Positions 25,510-34,413 are shown, counted from the first letter of the stretch. The stretch: 64,000 nucleotides of DNA from Candidatus Koribacter versatilis Ellin345 (GCF_000014005.1 NC_008009.1:372001-436000); one strand, 5' to 3'. A program made the numbers and translations. The notes: a model not told the origin generated them from the letters alone.

Positions 25510-27198
25510 ATGGCAGCAGCTGCGACATTTGCGGAACACCTGAAAGACCTCTCGCCGGAGGCGATGCACTCTGCATTGGGACAATTCCTTCCCGACGGCG
25601 TGACCACGGAGCAGAAGGTGCAGCTTGTCGCCATGGCGCTGCGCTCGCCCGAGGGGGCGACTCTGCGGCAAGAACTTGGCCGCTGGATTGTAGATCGGCT
25701 TGTTCCCGTTGAGTCGCTGCTGCCGAATCGTTATGCGATGTGGCGAAGTCCGACGCGGGAATGCATGTTGTTCGTGATCTCGCAGCTCTCGGTGGAGCGC
25801 CTTGCACCGAAACTCATAGAGCAATACGAGCTTCCGCTGAAGACCACTCCCGAGGTTCGTTTGTTGAAGTTAATCGCGCGCGTCCCCGGGCTTCAAAAGC
25901 TGGGACAGGTGTTAGCGCGGAACCGGCACTTGCGCCACTCCGTGCGAACGGCGTTGTCGAAGTTGGAGAACGGCATTCGCGACGTGGGCATGAAGGACAT
26001 GCTCGAGGTGCTGCATCGCGAACTCGGCGAGCGCATGGAGCTGTTCGACATGAAAATCGAACGCAGGCTGCTCTCCGAGGCGAGCGTGAGCGCGGTGGTG
26101 CGCTTCAGTTGGTGGAATGCGGAGGAGAGGCGCCGCGAAAAAGGTGTGCTGAAGGTTCTGAAGCCGCATATTCCCGATTGTTTCGCCGAGGACATGAAGA
26201 TCCTCCAGGAACTGGCGGATTACTTTGGCCAGCGCGCCCACAAAGGATTTGCTTCCGGAGTGATTCCCGACACCTTCAGCAAAATCCGCCGACACCTTCA
26301 ACGTGAGGTTGATTTTCCCGGCGAGCAGGCAGCACTGCTGGAAGCGGCGAAGCAGTACAGCGCCGTGCGAAGGGTGCGCGTGCCGCAGCTAATTCCGCAC
26401 TTCTGCACCGCGCGAGTGACCGCCATGAGCGAAGAAGAGGGCGTCAAGGTCACTTCGGCGGCGCCGCACCTGGACGGGCAGGGGCGGGAGCAACTGTCGA
26501 AACAACTAGTGGAAGCCCTGGTGGCATTTCCATTACTATCTCGCAGCCCGTATGCGCTGTTCCATGCGGACCCGCACGCGGGCAATCTTTTGTATAACCG
26601 CCGAACCGGAGAGTTAGTACTTCTGGATTGGGCATTGGCTGAACGGCTGACGCGCGAGCAGCGCCGCCGTCTAACCTTATTGTTCGGGGCGGTGGCTTTC
26701 CGTAATCCGGCGGCGGCGTGCGAGCAGATCCAGTACCTGAGCGAGCGCGATAAGCACGATCATCCGGGGGACGCCAAGACGATCGGTAGGGTGGTAGAGA
26801 GATTCTTTGAGGAGTTGCCAGTCGCGAAGCTGCCGCGCGCAGTGGATGCAATGTCGTTGCTGGAGTCGGCAGCGATGGTGGGAGTAAGGTTTCCGTCGTC
26901 GCTGATTATGTTCTCGAAGGTGCTGTTTACGCTTGATGGGATACTCGACGATATTCGCGGCGGCAGTGCGACGACTGAGTTTACGATAGCGCGGTACCTT
27001 TTGAAGCGATGGGTACGGCAACCGTTTACGTTCGGATTGCCGCTCACCGTTCGCGATTGGGTCGGGCTGGAGTGCAGTGCATTGTTGTACGGAGGGCGCC
27101 TGGGTGTGCGCTGGGAAGAGACGCTCTCGACAAGGATGTTCGCCAGCAAGCCCGACGCGCAGCGGTCGCGCGCAGCGGGAAGCAGAACAAGGCATTAG
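25510..27198 (+). CDS. ABC1/UbiB (AarF)-family atypical kinase
   Basis: 562 residues. The KxGQ-type motif (QKLGQVLARNRHL, about 126-138), the Ala-rich-loop ASVSAVVRF, the VLKVLKP lysine, the catalytic FHADPHAGN and a metal-binding LLDWA mark an ABC1/UbiB atypical kinase, a family of ATPases acting in quinone or lipid metabolism. The first 120 residues are a divergent helical extension. The usual DFG is DWA here. The product may support ubiquinone or menaquinone synthesis or lipid homeostasis; no quinone genes are adjacent. Confidence 0.88.
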   Translation: MAAAATFAEHLKDLSPEAMHSALGQFLPDGVTTEQKVQLVAMALRSPEGATLRQELGRWIVDRLVPVESLLPNRYAMWRSPTRECMLFVISQLSVERLAPKLIEQYELPLKTTPEVRLLKLIARVPGLQKLGQVLARNRHLRHSVRTALSKLENGIRDVGMKDMLEVLHRELGERMELFDMKIERRLLSEASVSAVVRFSWWNAEERRREKGVLKVLKPHIPDCFAEDMKILQELADYFGQRAHKGFASGVIPDTFSKIRRHLQREVDFPGEQAALLEAAKQYSAVRRVRVPQLIPHFCTARVTAMSEEEGVKVTSAAPHLDGQGREQLSKQLVEALVAFPLLSRSPYALFHADPHAGNLLYNRRTGELVLLDWALAERLTREQRRRLTLLFGAVAFRNPAAACEQIQYLSERDKHDHPGDAKTIGRVVERFFEELPVAKLPRAVDAMSLLESAAMVGVRFPSSLIMFSKVLFTLDGILDDIRGGSATTEFTIARYLLKRWVRQPFTFGLPLTVRDWVGLECSALLYGGRLGVRWEETLSTRMFASKPDAQRSRAAGSRTRH

Positions 27199-27247
27199 CC
27201 GCGCAGCATAGCGCGGAGGGCCAACTTAAATTTTTGGAGGGTTCTAC

Positions 27248-27961
27248 ATGGCAAGGCATCGTTCCATGGCGGGAGCGCTGTCGCTTCTGCTGGCGCTCTT
27301 ATTCTTCGTACTGACGGTTCCCGCGTCGGCGCAACAGGATTATGTCGGCAAATTCGACGCGTTCGCTGGCTTCTCGTGGATGGCTTCGCCGTCGGCGAAC
27401 CTTTATCAACGCGGCGGACTCACCCAGGTCGCCTACAACTGGAAGCGCTGGCTGGCCCTGGGTGCGGACTACAGCTACATGACCGGCAACACCTCAATCC
27501 TTCCGTCGTACCTGAAGCCGTCACTCCAGCAGCAGTTGTCGGGTGAAATCGCGGCTGCCGGCGGATTGCCTCCGGGATACACCCTCTATGTCCCGTACCA
27601 GGGCAACACCTGGACCTTCGCCGCCGGGCCAGCGGTCAATTACCGGCACTTCAAGAATGTCACTCTCTTCGTTCACCCGAACTTGGGCGCGATCCATGAG
27701 ACCGCGACAACCAAGCCGAAAGATTTAATCCAGACCTTGATCGTGAGCCAGTTGGCGCCGAGCGGCAAGAAAGAAGACACCGTCGTCTTCTTCGGCGTGG
27801 GCGGCGGCATCGATTGGAACTTGAGCAAGCATTACGGAATCCGCACCACCGCGGACTACGTTTGGTGCAATCTCTTCAGCGATCTGTTGAAAGACAGTCG
27901 CAATAGCTGGCGCTTAGGTGTCGGCCCAACCTTCCATTTCGGTAAGAACGTAGAGAAGTAG
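27248..27961 (+). CDS. outer-membrane beta-barrel protein
   Basis: 237 residues with a signal peptide (about 1-28, VPASAQQ) and an OmpA-like barrel pattern (KFDAFAGFSWMASPSANLYQRGG, LALGADYSYMTG, GPAVNYRHFKNVTLFVHPNLGA, LGVGPTFHFG). The ribosome site TTGGAGG is close to the ATG. It lies 49 nt after the UbiB-type gene and ends at a strong terminator. No function can be assigned beyond the envelope. Confidence 0.82.
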   Translation: MARHRSMAGALSLLLALLFFVLTVPASAQQDYVGKFDAFAGFSWMASPSANLYQRGGLTQVAYNWKRWLALGADYSYMTGNTSILPSYLKPSLQQQLSGEIAAAGGLPPGYTLYVPYQGNTWTFAAGPAVNYRHFKNVTLFVHPNLGAIHETATTKPKDLIQTLIVSQLAPSGKKEDTVVFFGVGGGIDWNLSKHYGIRTTADYVWCNLFSDLLKDSRNSWRLGVGPTFHFGKNVEK

Positions 27962-27981
27962 CTCTGTATTGATGCACGAAG

Positions 27982-28005
27982 AAGGCGCGCCCGCGAGCGC
28001 GCCTT
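27982..28005 (+). terminator. intrinsic terminator between convergent genes
   Basis: A 9-bp stem, AAGGCGCGC (27982-27990) with GCGCGCCTT (27997-28005), followed by TTGTTTTG on the plus strand. It ends the outer-membrane protein gene and may also serve the opposing GMC oxidoreductase gene. Confidence 0.8.
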
Positions 28006-28021
28006 TTGTTTTGCGCCGCAA

Positions 28022-29692
28022 CTAGACAGCTTTAGAGACTTCGATGGAATCAGCGCGATCGGTCCACGTATGCGCGCTCGCGAGTGGAATGAACTCCATC
28101 GCGCGCTCCGCCAACGCCGTAATCGTCAGGCTGGGATTGACGCCGAGGTTTGCGGCAACGACAGAGCCATCGCAAACATACATATTGGTGTAGCCAAAGA
28201 CGCGGTGCCGCGCGTCAATCACGCCGTCCACCGGCGATGCGCCGATTACAGCGCCACCGAGGCAATGGGCGGTCGCGGGAATATTGAAGAGAATCTCCGG
28301 CAACATACTCATCGCGGTGCCACCCGCCATCTTGGCGAATACCTGCGCGAACTGATTGGCCGCAGGAATGAAGGTTGGGATGCGCTGTCCGCTGCTGACG
28401 AGCACGCGGCGAACAGGCCAATACCAGGGACGTTTCCACCGCATATCAATGTGTCCCTCCAGCGCCTGCATGCAGAGCAGGATGACGGATTCGCGCGCGA
28501 AACCGAAGGGCTGAAGCAGTCGAACGGTGCGCACCGGATGCGTGCAGAATGAGACCAGCAAGTTCTTGAACCAGAGCGCAATGCGTCCAATGCCAGGCTT
28601 GCCCGCAGTAAGAGTGGTTGCAAGGCCGCCCATGACATCGGAACCTTTGGGATAACGCACGGCTTCAATGTGCGTGTGGTCGTCGATGTAAACGCCCGAA
28701 CCGATCGCAACCCCGCGAGAAAGATCTTGCTCGGATTTCGGCACCCGCACTCCGATGAGTGATTCGCTATTCGTACGCACACGATTGCCGAGCTGATCGC
28801 TGATGTTTGGCAGCGAATGCTTCGTCTTCAGGCGGAAGAGAAGCTCCGTCGTACCGAGTGACGATGCCGAGAACACAATACCCCGACACGTGAAGCGTTG
28901 CCGGTTCTTGAACACGAATGAGGTCGAGCGTTCAGTAGTGACTTCGTACCCTTCTCTGCCATCCACCGCGCCAAGCGGCTGAACGTCCACCACACGCGTC
29001 TCCGCGAAGATCTTCATACCGCGCTTCTCAGCGAGGTAGAGATAGTTAAGATCGAGCGTGTTCTTCGCGCCGTGACGGCAACCGATCATGCAGCCACCAC
29101 AGGCGTTGCAGGTGGTGCGCGCTGGACCTTCGCCACCGAAGTACGGATCGGCATAGGTCAGTCCACCAGCTTCGCCTTCGGGCGCCTGGAAAATGCCGAC
29201 GTTGGTGCGGTAAAACGTCTCGCCTGCTCCGGAGGCGACGGCAACTTGCTTCAGCAGATGATCGGCGGGCCCGAGGATCTTGTTCTGAGTAACACCGAGC
29301 ATGCGCGACGCCGTCTCGTAGTGGCGCGGCATCTCCGACTTCCAATTCGACAGTCCCTTCCAGGTGCCGCTGTCCCATACTTTATCCGGCGCACGCAGCA
29401 GCGTGCTGGCATAGGTGATGGAGCCGCCGCCCACCGCGCATCCATGCAAGATTGTGACGCGACTGAAAAACCTCATGCTGAAGAAGCCGCGCAGCCCGAG
29501 CCCCGGTCGCCAGAACCAGCGCGCGAGCGACCAATTGGTCTTCGGAAGGTTGTCGGGCGTCCAGCGACGCCCCATCTCCATCACTGCGACCTTGTAGCCC
29601 TTTTCCGTGAGTCGCAGCGCGGAGACACTTCCGCCAAATCCTGAGCCGATGACGATGAAGTCGAAATCAAACTGCCGCTGGTCATCTTGCAT
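28022..29692 (-). CDS. GMC-type FAD oxidoreductase (cholesterol-oxidase-like)
   Basis: 556 residues. The N-terminal FAD motif GSGFGG (about 17-22) with VAVMEMG, the GMC segments HGCAVGGGSITYAS and VCDGSVVAANLGVNPSLTITALAERAM, and a cysteine cluster CNACGGCMIGC (C-x2-C-x2-C-x3-C, about 200-210) are visible. This combination is common in cholesterol oxidase-like GMC proteins. It probably oxidises an alcohol or sterol-like substrate with FAD; the cysteine cluster hints at an iron-sulfur or metal site. It is divergent from the Crp/Fnr gene. Confidence 0.87.
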   Translation of the reverse strand: MQDDQRQFDFDFIVIGSGFGGSVSALRLTEKGYKVAVMEMGRRWTPDNLPKTNWSLARWFWRPGLGLRGFFSMRFFSRVTILHGCAVGGGSITYASTLLRAPDKVWDSGTWKGLSNWKSEMPRHYETASRMLGVTQNKILGPADHLLKQVAVASGAGETFYRTNVGIFQAPEGEAGGLTYADPYFGGEGPARTTCNACGGCMIGCRHGAKNTLDLNYLYLAEKRGMKIFAETRVVDVQPLGAVDGREGYEVTTERSTSFVFKNRQRFTCRGIVFSASSLGTTELLFRLKTKHSLPNISDQLGNRVRTNSESLIGVRVPKSEQDLSRGVAIGSGVYIDDHTHIEAVRYPKGSDVMGGLATTLTAGKPGIGRIALWFKNLLVSFCTHPVRTVRLLQPFGFARESVILLCMQALEGHIDMRWKRPWYWPVRRVLVSSGQRIPTFIPAANQFAQVFAKMAGGTAMSMLPEILFNIPATAHCLGGAVIGASPVDGVIDARHRVFGYTNMYVCDGSVVAANLGVNPSLTITALAERAMEFIPLASAHTWTDRADSIEVSKAV

Positions 29693-29799
29693 GGGTGGAT
29701 TCTGATGTTAGCTGTTCCTGAAAAGCGTGAGGAAGAAAACACGGCGGCCCCAATCCATAATGGGCATTCATCGCACCGCGAAATGTACAATCTCAGCCG

Positions 29800-30504
29800 A
29801 TGAGCGAGAACAAAGTAGATCCCGGCCAGGTGCTGCGAAAAGTACCGATCTTCAGCGGCCTCAGTGATGTCGAATGGAACGAGCTGTCGCAGCGCGTGGT
29901 TCCGCGCAAGTATCCCAACGGCGAAATGATCTTCTCCGAGGGCGACGCCTGCGCCGGCTTGTTCGTGGTGCAGAGCGGCCACATCCGCATCTTCAAAAGT
30001 TCAGCCAGCGGACGCGAGCAGGTGCTCTCCATCGATGGCCCCGGCAGTTCCGTCGCTGAGCTTCCAGTGTTCGATGGCGGCAGCTATCCCGCGTCGGCGG
30101 TGGCCGTCACCGACTGCACCCTGCTCTTCCTCAGCAAACAAGATTTCCACGCGCTCTGCATGAAGTATCCCGAGATGGCGCTGAAAGTTCTCCGCGTCGT
30201 CGGCGGAAGACTGCGCAGGCTCGTCGGAATTATTGAAGAACTGTCGTTCACGACAGTACGGCATCGACTGGTGGCGCTGTTGTTGCGTTTGGCGAAGACC
30301 GAGGGCAATAAAACCGAGCAGGGAATTACCATCACCCTTCCTGCCCACAACCAGGAGCTAGCCGCGCAGATCGGCACGGTGCGCGAATTGGTGTCGCGCA
30401 ACATGAGCCGTCTCCAGCAAGAAGGAATGATCGAGCAGGATGGGCGCACGGTCATTCTCAAAGATCCAATGGGCTTGCAGCGAACGCTCGAAGAAGCGGG
30501 GTAG
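29800..30504 (+). CDS. Crp/Fnr-family transcriptional regulator
   Basis: 234 residues. A cyclic-nucleotide-binding-type beta-roll (about 15-130: IFSGLSDVEWNELSQRVVPRKYPNGEMIFSEGD...LFVVQSGHIRIFK) and dimer helix are followed by a winged HTH (LPAHNQELAAQIGTVRELVSRNMSRLQQEGMI). The recognition helix reads R-E-L-V-S-R, like the R-E...R of CRP and the E..SR of FNR, which would suit GTGA/TGAC half-sites. It lacks the N-terminal Cys cluster of FNR, so a heme-, redox- or NO-type signal is more likely. The nearby ric-qnorB operon carries a matching site. Confidence 0.9.
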   Translation: MSENKVDPGQVLRKVPIFSGLSDVEWNELSQRVVPRKYPNGEMIFSEGDACAGLFVVQSGHIRIFKSSASGREQVLSIDGPGSSVAELPVFDGGSYPASAVAVTDCTLLFLSKQDFHALCMKYPEMALKVLRVVGGRLRRLVGIIEELSFTTVRHRLVALLLRLAKTEGNKTEQGITITLPAHNQELAAQIGTVRELVSRNMSRLQQEGMIEQDGRTVILKDPMGLQRTLEEAG

Positions 30505-30520
30505 AACTCGACATATCCGA

Positions 30521-30934
30521 ATGACCTACTTCAAGGATTGCACCCCCTATAGCTATGGAGTTGCGGATCAACCTCGAATGTTGAGTGTGGGCTGGCTCGA
30601 CAAGCGGTATCCATTTCCAAAGGGCGAAATTGATCCCGCACTGATTGAGAAGCTAAGAAGGCTTGTCGCCAAGTCCACATGGATCACTCGCGGTCTCCAC
30701 ATTTGTGAGTTTTGCGAAATTCCCGCCGCGTTGGCTGAAGTCCATCAGCAAGGCCGGACTGGTGATCCTGCGTACTGGGAGTGGCTCAAGCCGCGCAGCA
30801 GTAACGGCGAGATCAGGGTGAGTCTGCATAGTGTCACCTATGCTGCGCCTTTCCTCGTCCCCCACTACATCGAGGTTCATAAATACCTGCCGCCACAACC
30901 TTTCTTAGTGGCCGTCGAACAAGCTCCCGAATAG
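30521..30934 (+). CDS. DUF7919-like small protein
   Basis: 137 residues beginning MTYFKDCTPYSYG, with VGWLDKRYPFPKG and a CEFCEIP motif (RGLHICEFCE), a pattern I associate with a small uncharacterised family (DUF7919-type). The ATG at 30521 is chosen because the conserved block starts there; the frame upstream overlaps the regulator gene. It lies 16 nt after the Crp/Fnr gene, so may be co-transcribed. Function unknown. Confidence 0.7.
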   Translation: MTYFKDCTPYSYGVADQPRMLSVGWLDKRYPFPKGEIDPALIEKLRRLVAKSTWITRGLHICEFCEIPAALAEVHQQGRTGDPAYWEWLKPRSSNGEIRVSLHSVTYAAPFLVPHYIEVHKYLPPQPFLVAVEQAPE

Positions 30935-30949
30935 CTCTTCAGACAAAAC

Positions 30950-30971
30950 GCCCGCCCCTTCCCAGGCGGGC
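30950..30971 (-). terminator. intrinsic terminator of the ric-qnorB operon
   Basis: Stem GCCCGCC (30950-30956) pairs with GGCGGGC (30965-30971), 8-nt loop, followed on the minus strand by GTTTTGTC. It lies 26 nt after the qnorB stop. Confidence 0.75.
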
Positions 30972-30996
30972 TGAGTGTTCCAAGTCAATCAGGAGA

Positions 30997-33282
30997 TTAG
31001 TCGCCAGCCACTTCCTGCGCGTCCATCAACCGGACTTTCGCTTTCACGTCGCCAGTCTCGTACGAGTGTCCCGTCAGCAGCCCAAGGATGAACCAGCCAA
31101 GGAACAACGCGCCTACGGCGAAGATCGTGTCGCCCGGGATGCGCATCCACTTCAAGGTCGTCATCAGTGGTGTATTCAGGAACTCGGCGCTACGTGCGTA
31201 CCAGGTTCCGTTTTCCACCGACGCCCAAGCCTGAATCAGTCCGACCGGCAGGACGCTGAGCAGCACCATCGCCAGCAGGCCGATGTTGATGCACCAGAAC
31301 GCAATCGCCAGTGGCTTCTCTTTCCACGGCATGCCGGGTTTCAACGCGCGCAGGCAGAACAGCATCAGGCCAAGGCCGAGCATCCCGTACACGCCGAAGA
31401 GCGCGGTGTGTCCATGGACAGGCGTGGTGTTGAGACCCTGTAGGTAATACAACGCCACCGGCGGGTTGATCATGAAGCCGAACAGTCCGGCGCCGACGAA
31501 ATTCCAGAACGCCACGGCGACGAAGAAGTAAACCGGCCACTTATACATCCCAAGCCATGGTGAATTTGTATTCGAACGAGTGAGCCGCAGGTTCTCCCAC
31601 GCCTCAAAGCCGATCAGCACCAGCGGCACAACTTCCAGCGCACTGAACACCGCGCCGAGCGCCAATACTGACGTCGGCATGCCTGCGAAGTAGAGATGAT
31701 GGAATGTGCCGATTATGCCGCCGGACAGGAAGATCACCGTCGAGAACAGCACCGCACGCGTCGCAGATTTCACGCGCAACAGTTGCAAGCGGGTGAAGAG
31801 GAACGCGATGACCACGGTGGCGAACACTTCAAAGAAGCCTTCTACCCAGAGGTGAACTACCCACCAGCGCCAATATTCAGCGGTGACGAGGTGGCTGCGC
31901 TGTCCATACATCAGCCCAGCGGCGTAGAACGTGGGGATCGCGATGCTGGACACGAGGAAGAGCATCAGCAGCGGATAGTTCTCATCTCGCTTCGCCAATG
32001 CGGGTTTGAGCGCGCGATACATGAGCCAGAGCCAGAAGACCAGGCCGCCAAAGAGCAGGATCTGCCAGACCCGCCCGAGGTCAACGTACTCGTAACCTTG
32101 CGCGCCGAACCAGAACCACAGGTTGCCGAGCTTCTGCTGGATGCCGAGCCACTCGCCGGCGAGTGATCCGAAGACCACTGCGACGAGGGCAACGAATAGG
32201 ATGTTCACGCCAAGACGCTGACCTTTGGGTTCGCTGCCGCCGACCGCGGGTGCGATGAAGAGTCCAGTCGCAAGCCACGAGGTCGCAATCCAGAAGATGG
32301 CGATTTGCAGGTGCCAGGTGCGGCTGATGGTGTAAGGCAGGACTTTCGCCAGCGGGATGCCGAAGAAGCTGGTGCCTTCCACGCCATAATGCGCGGTGAT
32401 GGCGCCGAGCCCAACTTGCAGCACCCAAAGGATGCCAACCACGACGAAGTACTTCACGGTTGCGCGTTGCGAAGGCGTTGCGCGGAGGCCGAGTAGTGGA
32501 TCGCGGTGCGGAGCAGCGGGCTCGTGTTCTTCACTTTCTTTTTTCGAGCCGAAGTACCACACAAGTGCGCCCACGCCGCCGAGCAGCAGGACGAAGCTGA
32601 TGATGCTCCATACCATCGTCGCACTGGTCGGGCGGTTGCCGATCAGTTCTTCATGCGGCCAATTCTGCGTGTAGGAGTAGTTCTGTCCGGGACGATCGGT
32701 AGAAGCCGCCCACGCCGTCCACCAGAAGAATGCGGCCATCTGCTTCTGCTTGGCTACATCGACGAGCGCTCCTTGGGGAATCGCATATTGAACCCGGCCA
32801 TTGCCGAAGACATCGCCGTAATAGGCCGCAAGCTTATCGTAAGCAGCGGCGCGCTCCGGAGTAACTGTGATCGTGCCGGTCTCGGTGTTGTAAGTATTGC
32901 GGCGCATCGAGGTCTGCAAACGCGCTTGCAACGCTGCTTTCTGCTCGGCGGGAAGCGCCTCGTAGCCCGCCGCGCCTAGCTGCGGCGCCGATCCGTCGAG
33001 GATGAACATCGCTTCGCGGTGCAGGTAGTCTGCGGTCCAGTCAGGAGCGACGTAAGATCCGTGGCCCCAAATGGTGCCGATTTCCTGGCCTCCGATGGAT
33101 TGCCAAACGTTCTGCCCGTCCTGAATGTACGAGCCAGTGAAGAGCACACGGCCGTCGGTGGTGACAACTTGCGATGGTATCGGTGGCGCGCTCTTGATGG
33201 CCTTGTAGCCGACACCGCCAAGTACGACGAAGCTGGCTACGAGGACAAAGCCGAGCGCGATCCAGAGCTTCTTAAATTGCAT
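30997..33282 (-). CDS. norZ: quinol-dependent nitric oxide reductase
   Basis: 761 residues, the size of single-chain qNOR, which reduces 2 NO to N2O with electrons from quinol in the inner membrane. The N-terminal extension (QDGQNVWQSIGGQEIGTIWGHGSYVAPDWTADYLHREA) is the cytochrome-c-like fold without haem. Then come 12 or more helices with haem/FeB ligand segments SRTWHLQIAIFW, HLWVEGFFEVFAT, FHHLYFAGMP and PVHGHTALFGVYGMLGLG. The start at 33282 has a perfect AAGGAGG; the frame upstream overlaps the ric gene. It is the second gene of a detoxification operon. Confidence 0.95.
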   Translation of the reverse strand: MQFKKLWIALGFVLVASFVVLGGVGYKAIKSAPPIPSQVVTTDGRVLFTGSYIQDGQNVWQSIGGQEIGTIWGHGSYVAPDWTADYLHREAMFILDGSAPQLGAAGYEALPAEQKAALQARLQTSMRRNTYNTETGTITVTPERAAAYDKLAAYYGDVFGNGRVQYAIPQGALVDVAKQKQMAAFFWWTAWAASTDRPGQNYSYTQNWPHEELIGNRPTSATMVWSIISFVLLLGGVGALVWYFGSKKESEEHEPAAPHRDPLLGLRATPSQRATVKYFVVVGILWVLQVGLGAITAHYGVEGTSFFGIPLAKVLPYTISRTWHLQIAIFWIATSWLATGLFIAPAVGGSEPKGQRLGVNILFVALVAVVFGSLAGEWLGIQQKLGNLWFWFGAQGYEYVDLGRVWQILLFGGLVFWLWLMYRALKPALAKRDENYPLLMLFLVSSIAIPTFYAAGLMYGQRSHLVTAEYWRWWVVHLWVEGFFEVFATVVIAFLFTRLQLLRVKSATRAVLFSTVIFLSGGIIGTFHHLYFAGMPTSVLALGAVFSALEVVPLVLIGFEAWENLRLTRSNTNSPWLGMYKWPVYFFVAVAFWNFVGAGLFGFMINPPVALYYLQGLNTTPVHGHTALFGVYGMLGLGLMLFCLRALKPGMPWKEKPLAIAFWCINIGLLAMVLLSVLPVGLIQAWASVENGTWYARSAEFLNTPLMTTLKWMRIPGDTIFAVGALFLGWFILGLLTGHSYETGDVKAKVRLMDAQEVAGD

Positions 33283-33352
33283 AAGAACAGCCTCCTTAAA
33301 TCCCGCTCGCCTCGAAAGGTGCGGGCAGTGGTACGAACCAGATTCTGTGGAT

Positions 33353-34081
33353 CTACTCCGCGCCTTCCATTTCCAGGACCTTCGGGAAGAGCACGTTGTT
33401 CTCGAGGTGAATGTGCTGGTGCAGGTCGGCTTCGAACGCCAACAGGTCGCGATAGAGCGACTGGAAGCTGATGCAGGCATCGGGCGGCGCCTTCAGGTCA
33501 TTGGTCTGCTTGCGAATTTCCTTCAGCAGTTCGCCGGCGCTATCGTGCTCCATGAACATCATCTGGATCGGATTGCGCACGGTGCCGAAGCAGGAGGGCG
33601 GCAGCGGCTCGCCGGAAACCTGTGACTCTTCCATGCGTCGCACGTACGGGAAGAGGATTTGCTCTTCCTTCATCAGGTGGACCATCAGCTCGCCGGCAAG
33701 CGCATCAAACAGTTCCTTCGCCTGCACCAGTTCGGGATGGTTCTCGCCGTGCTTCGAGGCGACCTTCGCAAAAAGTTGCTGGATGCGAGGGGATTCTTCG
33801 CGCACGTAAACGTGATGACGGCTGAGGATCTGGTCGAGGACTTCGCTGACCGTGCTGATGGACCAATTCTTCGCGGCAGACTCGCGGCCTTCCTGGATCG
33901 CCTTCTCGGCGCTCTCCAGGTGATTGACGACTTCGCCGACCGCGATGCCGCTAGCGTGACAGGCTTCAGAAAGTGGGCGCTTGCCCCCACAGCAAAAGTC
34001 AATTCCGAGTTTCTCGAAAACCTTGGGAGCGTAGGGCAGCTCAACCGCGATGTCCCTGACTGTCTTGTTCGTATCTACCAT
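33353..34081 (-). CDS. iron-sulfur cluster repair di-iron protein (RIC/ScdA/YtfE family)
   Basis: 242 residues. The N-terminal ScdA domain (TVRDIAVELPYAPKVFEKLGIDFCCGGKRPL, with C30-C31) is followed by a hemerythrin domain with His/Glu ligands (RHHVYVREE, HLMKEEQILFPYV, MEHDSAGEL, LHQHIHLENNVLFP). RIC proteins repair Fe-S clusters damaged by NO or peroxide. The ATG at 34081 follows GGAGG. It precedes the NO reductase by 70 nt, an expected nitrosative-stress pair. Confidence 0.93.
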   Translation of the reverse strand: MVDTNKTVRDIAVELPYAPKVFEKLGIDFCCGGKRPLSEACHASGIAVGEVVNHLESAEKAIQEGRESAAKNWSISTVSEVLDQILSRHHVYVREESPRIQQLFAKVASKHGENHPELVQAKELFDALAGELMVHLMKEEQILFPYVRRMEESQVSGEPLPPSCFGTVRNPIQMMFMEHDSAGELLKEIRKQTNDLKAPPDACISFQSLYRDLLAFEADLHQHIHLENNVLFPKVLEMEGAE

Positions 34082-34142
34082 TTCGTCCTCCTGGCTGTTT
34101 TCCAGCCGCAAAGCCAATCTACGGAGGAGCGGAGCTGCGCAA

Positions 34143-34158
34143 TATGACTTATGTCACG
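34143..34158. promoter_or_regulatory. Crp/Fnr-type operator upstream of ric-norZ
   Basis: TATGAC-TTAT-GTCACG, near-perfect dyad with a 4-bp centre and the spacing of FNR/CRP sites, 62 bp upstream of the ric start. The same half-sites recur at 55904-55919. Confidence 0.6.
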
Positions 34159-34188
34159 GGAAGCTCCGATCTTCCGCGCGAGCGCGAG

Positions 34189-34211
34189 ACAGTGCACAAA
34201 AAACAGTGCAC
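34189..34211. repeat. short direct repeat in the regulatory region
   Basis: ACAGTGCAC at 34189-34197 and 34203-34211, 14-bp period, each containing the palindrome GTGCAC. Confidence 0.4.
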
Positions 34212-34272
34212 GAGTGGTTTTCTTTGCCGGGGATAGTCGCCAAAAAGAGCTGCGTCAGGCGTCATTTTTCGC

Positions 34273-34288
34273 TGTCCGGTTCCGGACA
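34273..34288. promoter_or_regulatory. perfect palindrome, candidate enhancer site for the operon's NtrC-type regulator
   Basis: TGTCCGG-TT-CCGGACA, 7-bp arms. It lies about 95-110 bp upstream of the -24/-12 element, the normal distance for an enhancer-binding-protein site. A half-site-like GGGACA follows at about 34304. Confidence 0.55.
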
Positions 34289-34383
34289 CTTTTCTCCGTC
34301 ACGGGACACACGGGGGTTTACAGACGATTCGAAGCACCTCTTTAACTACCAATTTTTACATGAGCTTACAGATGGCCCGGAGA

Positions 34384-34398
34384 TGGCGTTCGGCTTGC
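34384..34398 (+). promoter_or_regulatory. sigma-54-type -24/-12 promoter-like element
   Basis: TGGCGTTCGGCTTGC keeps the invariant GG-N10-GC and the TGGC/TTGC ends of the consensus. A transcript would start near 34409-34411, only a few bases before the chosen ATG at 34414, which would give an almost leaderless mRNA; this is a caution against the call or the start. Confidence 0.4.
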
Positions 34399-34413
34399 AC
34401 TTCTGTTTTCGTG

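Larger units (their letters stand above)
34082..34413. other. divergent regulatory region between ric and the efflux operon
   Basis: 332 bp with no gene. It carries, left to right: the Crp/Fnr-type palindrome (34143-34158), a direct repeat ACAGTGCAC (34189-34197 and 34203-34211), the 16-bp palindrome (34273-34288) and a -24/-12 promoter-like element (34384-34398). The two sides probably control ric-norZ and the efflux operon separately. Confidence 0.7.

Noticed and set aside
33283-33480. Upstream extension of the NO reductase frame
   Set aside because: It overlaps the end of ric out of phase; the AAGGAGG site and family N-terminus place the start at 33282.
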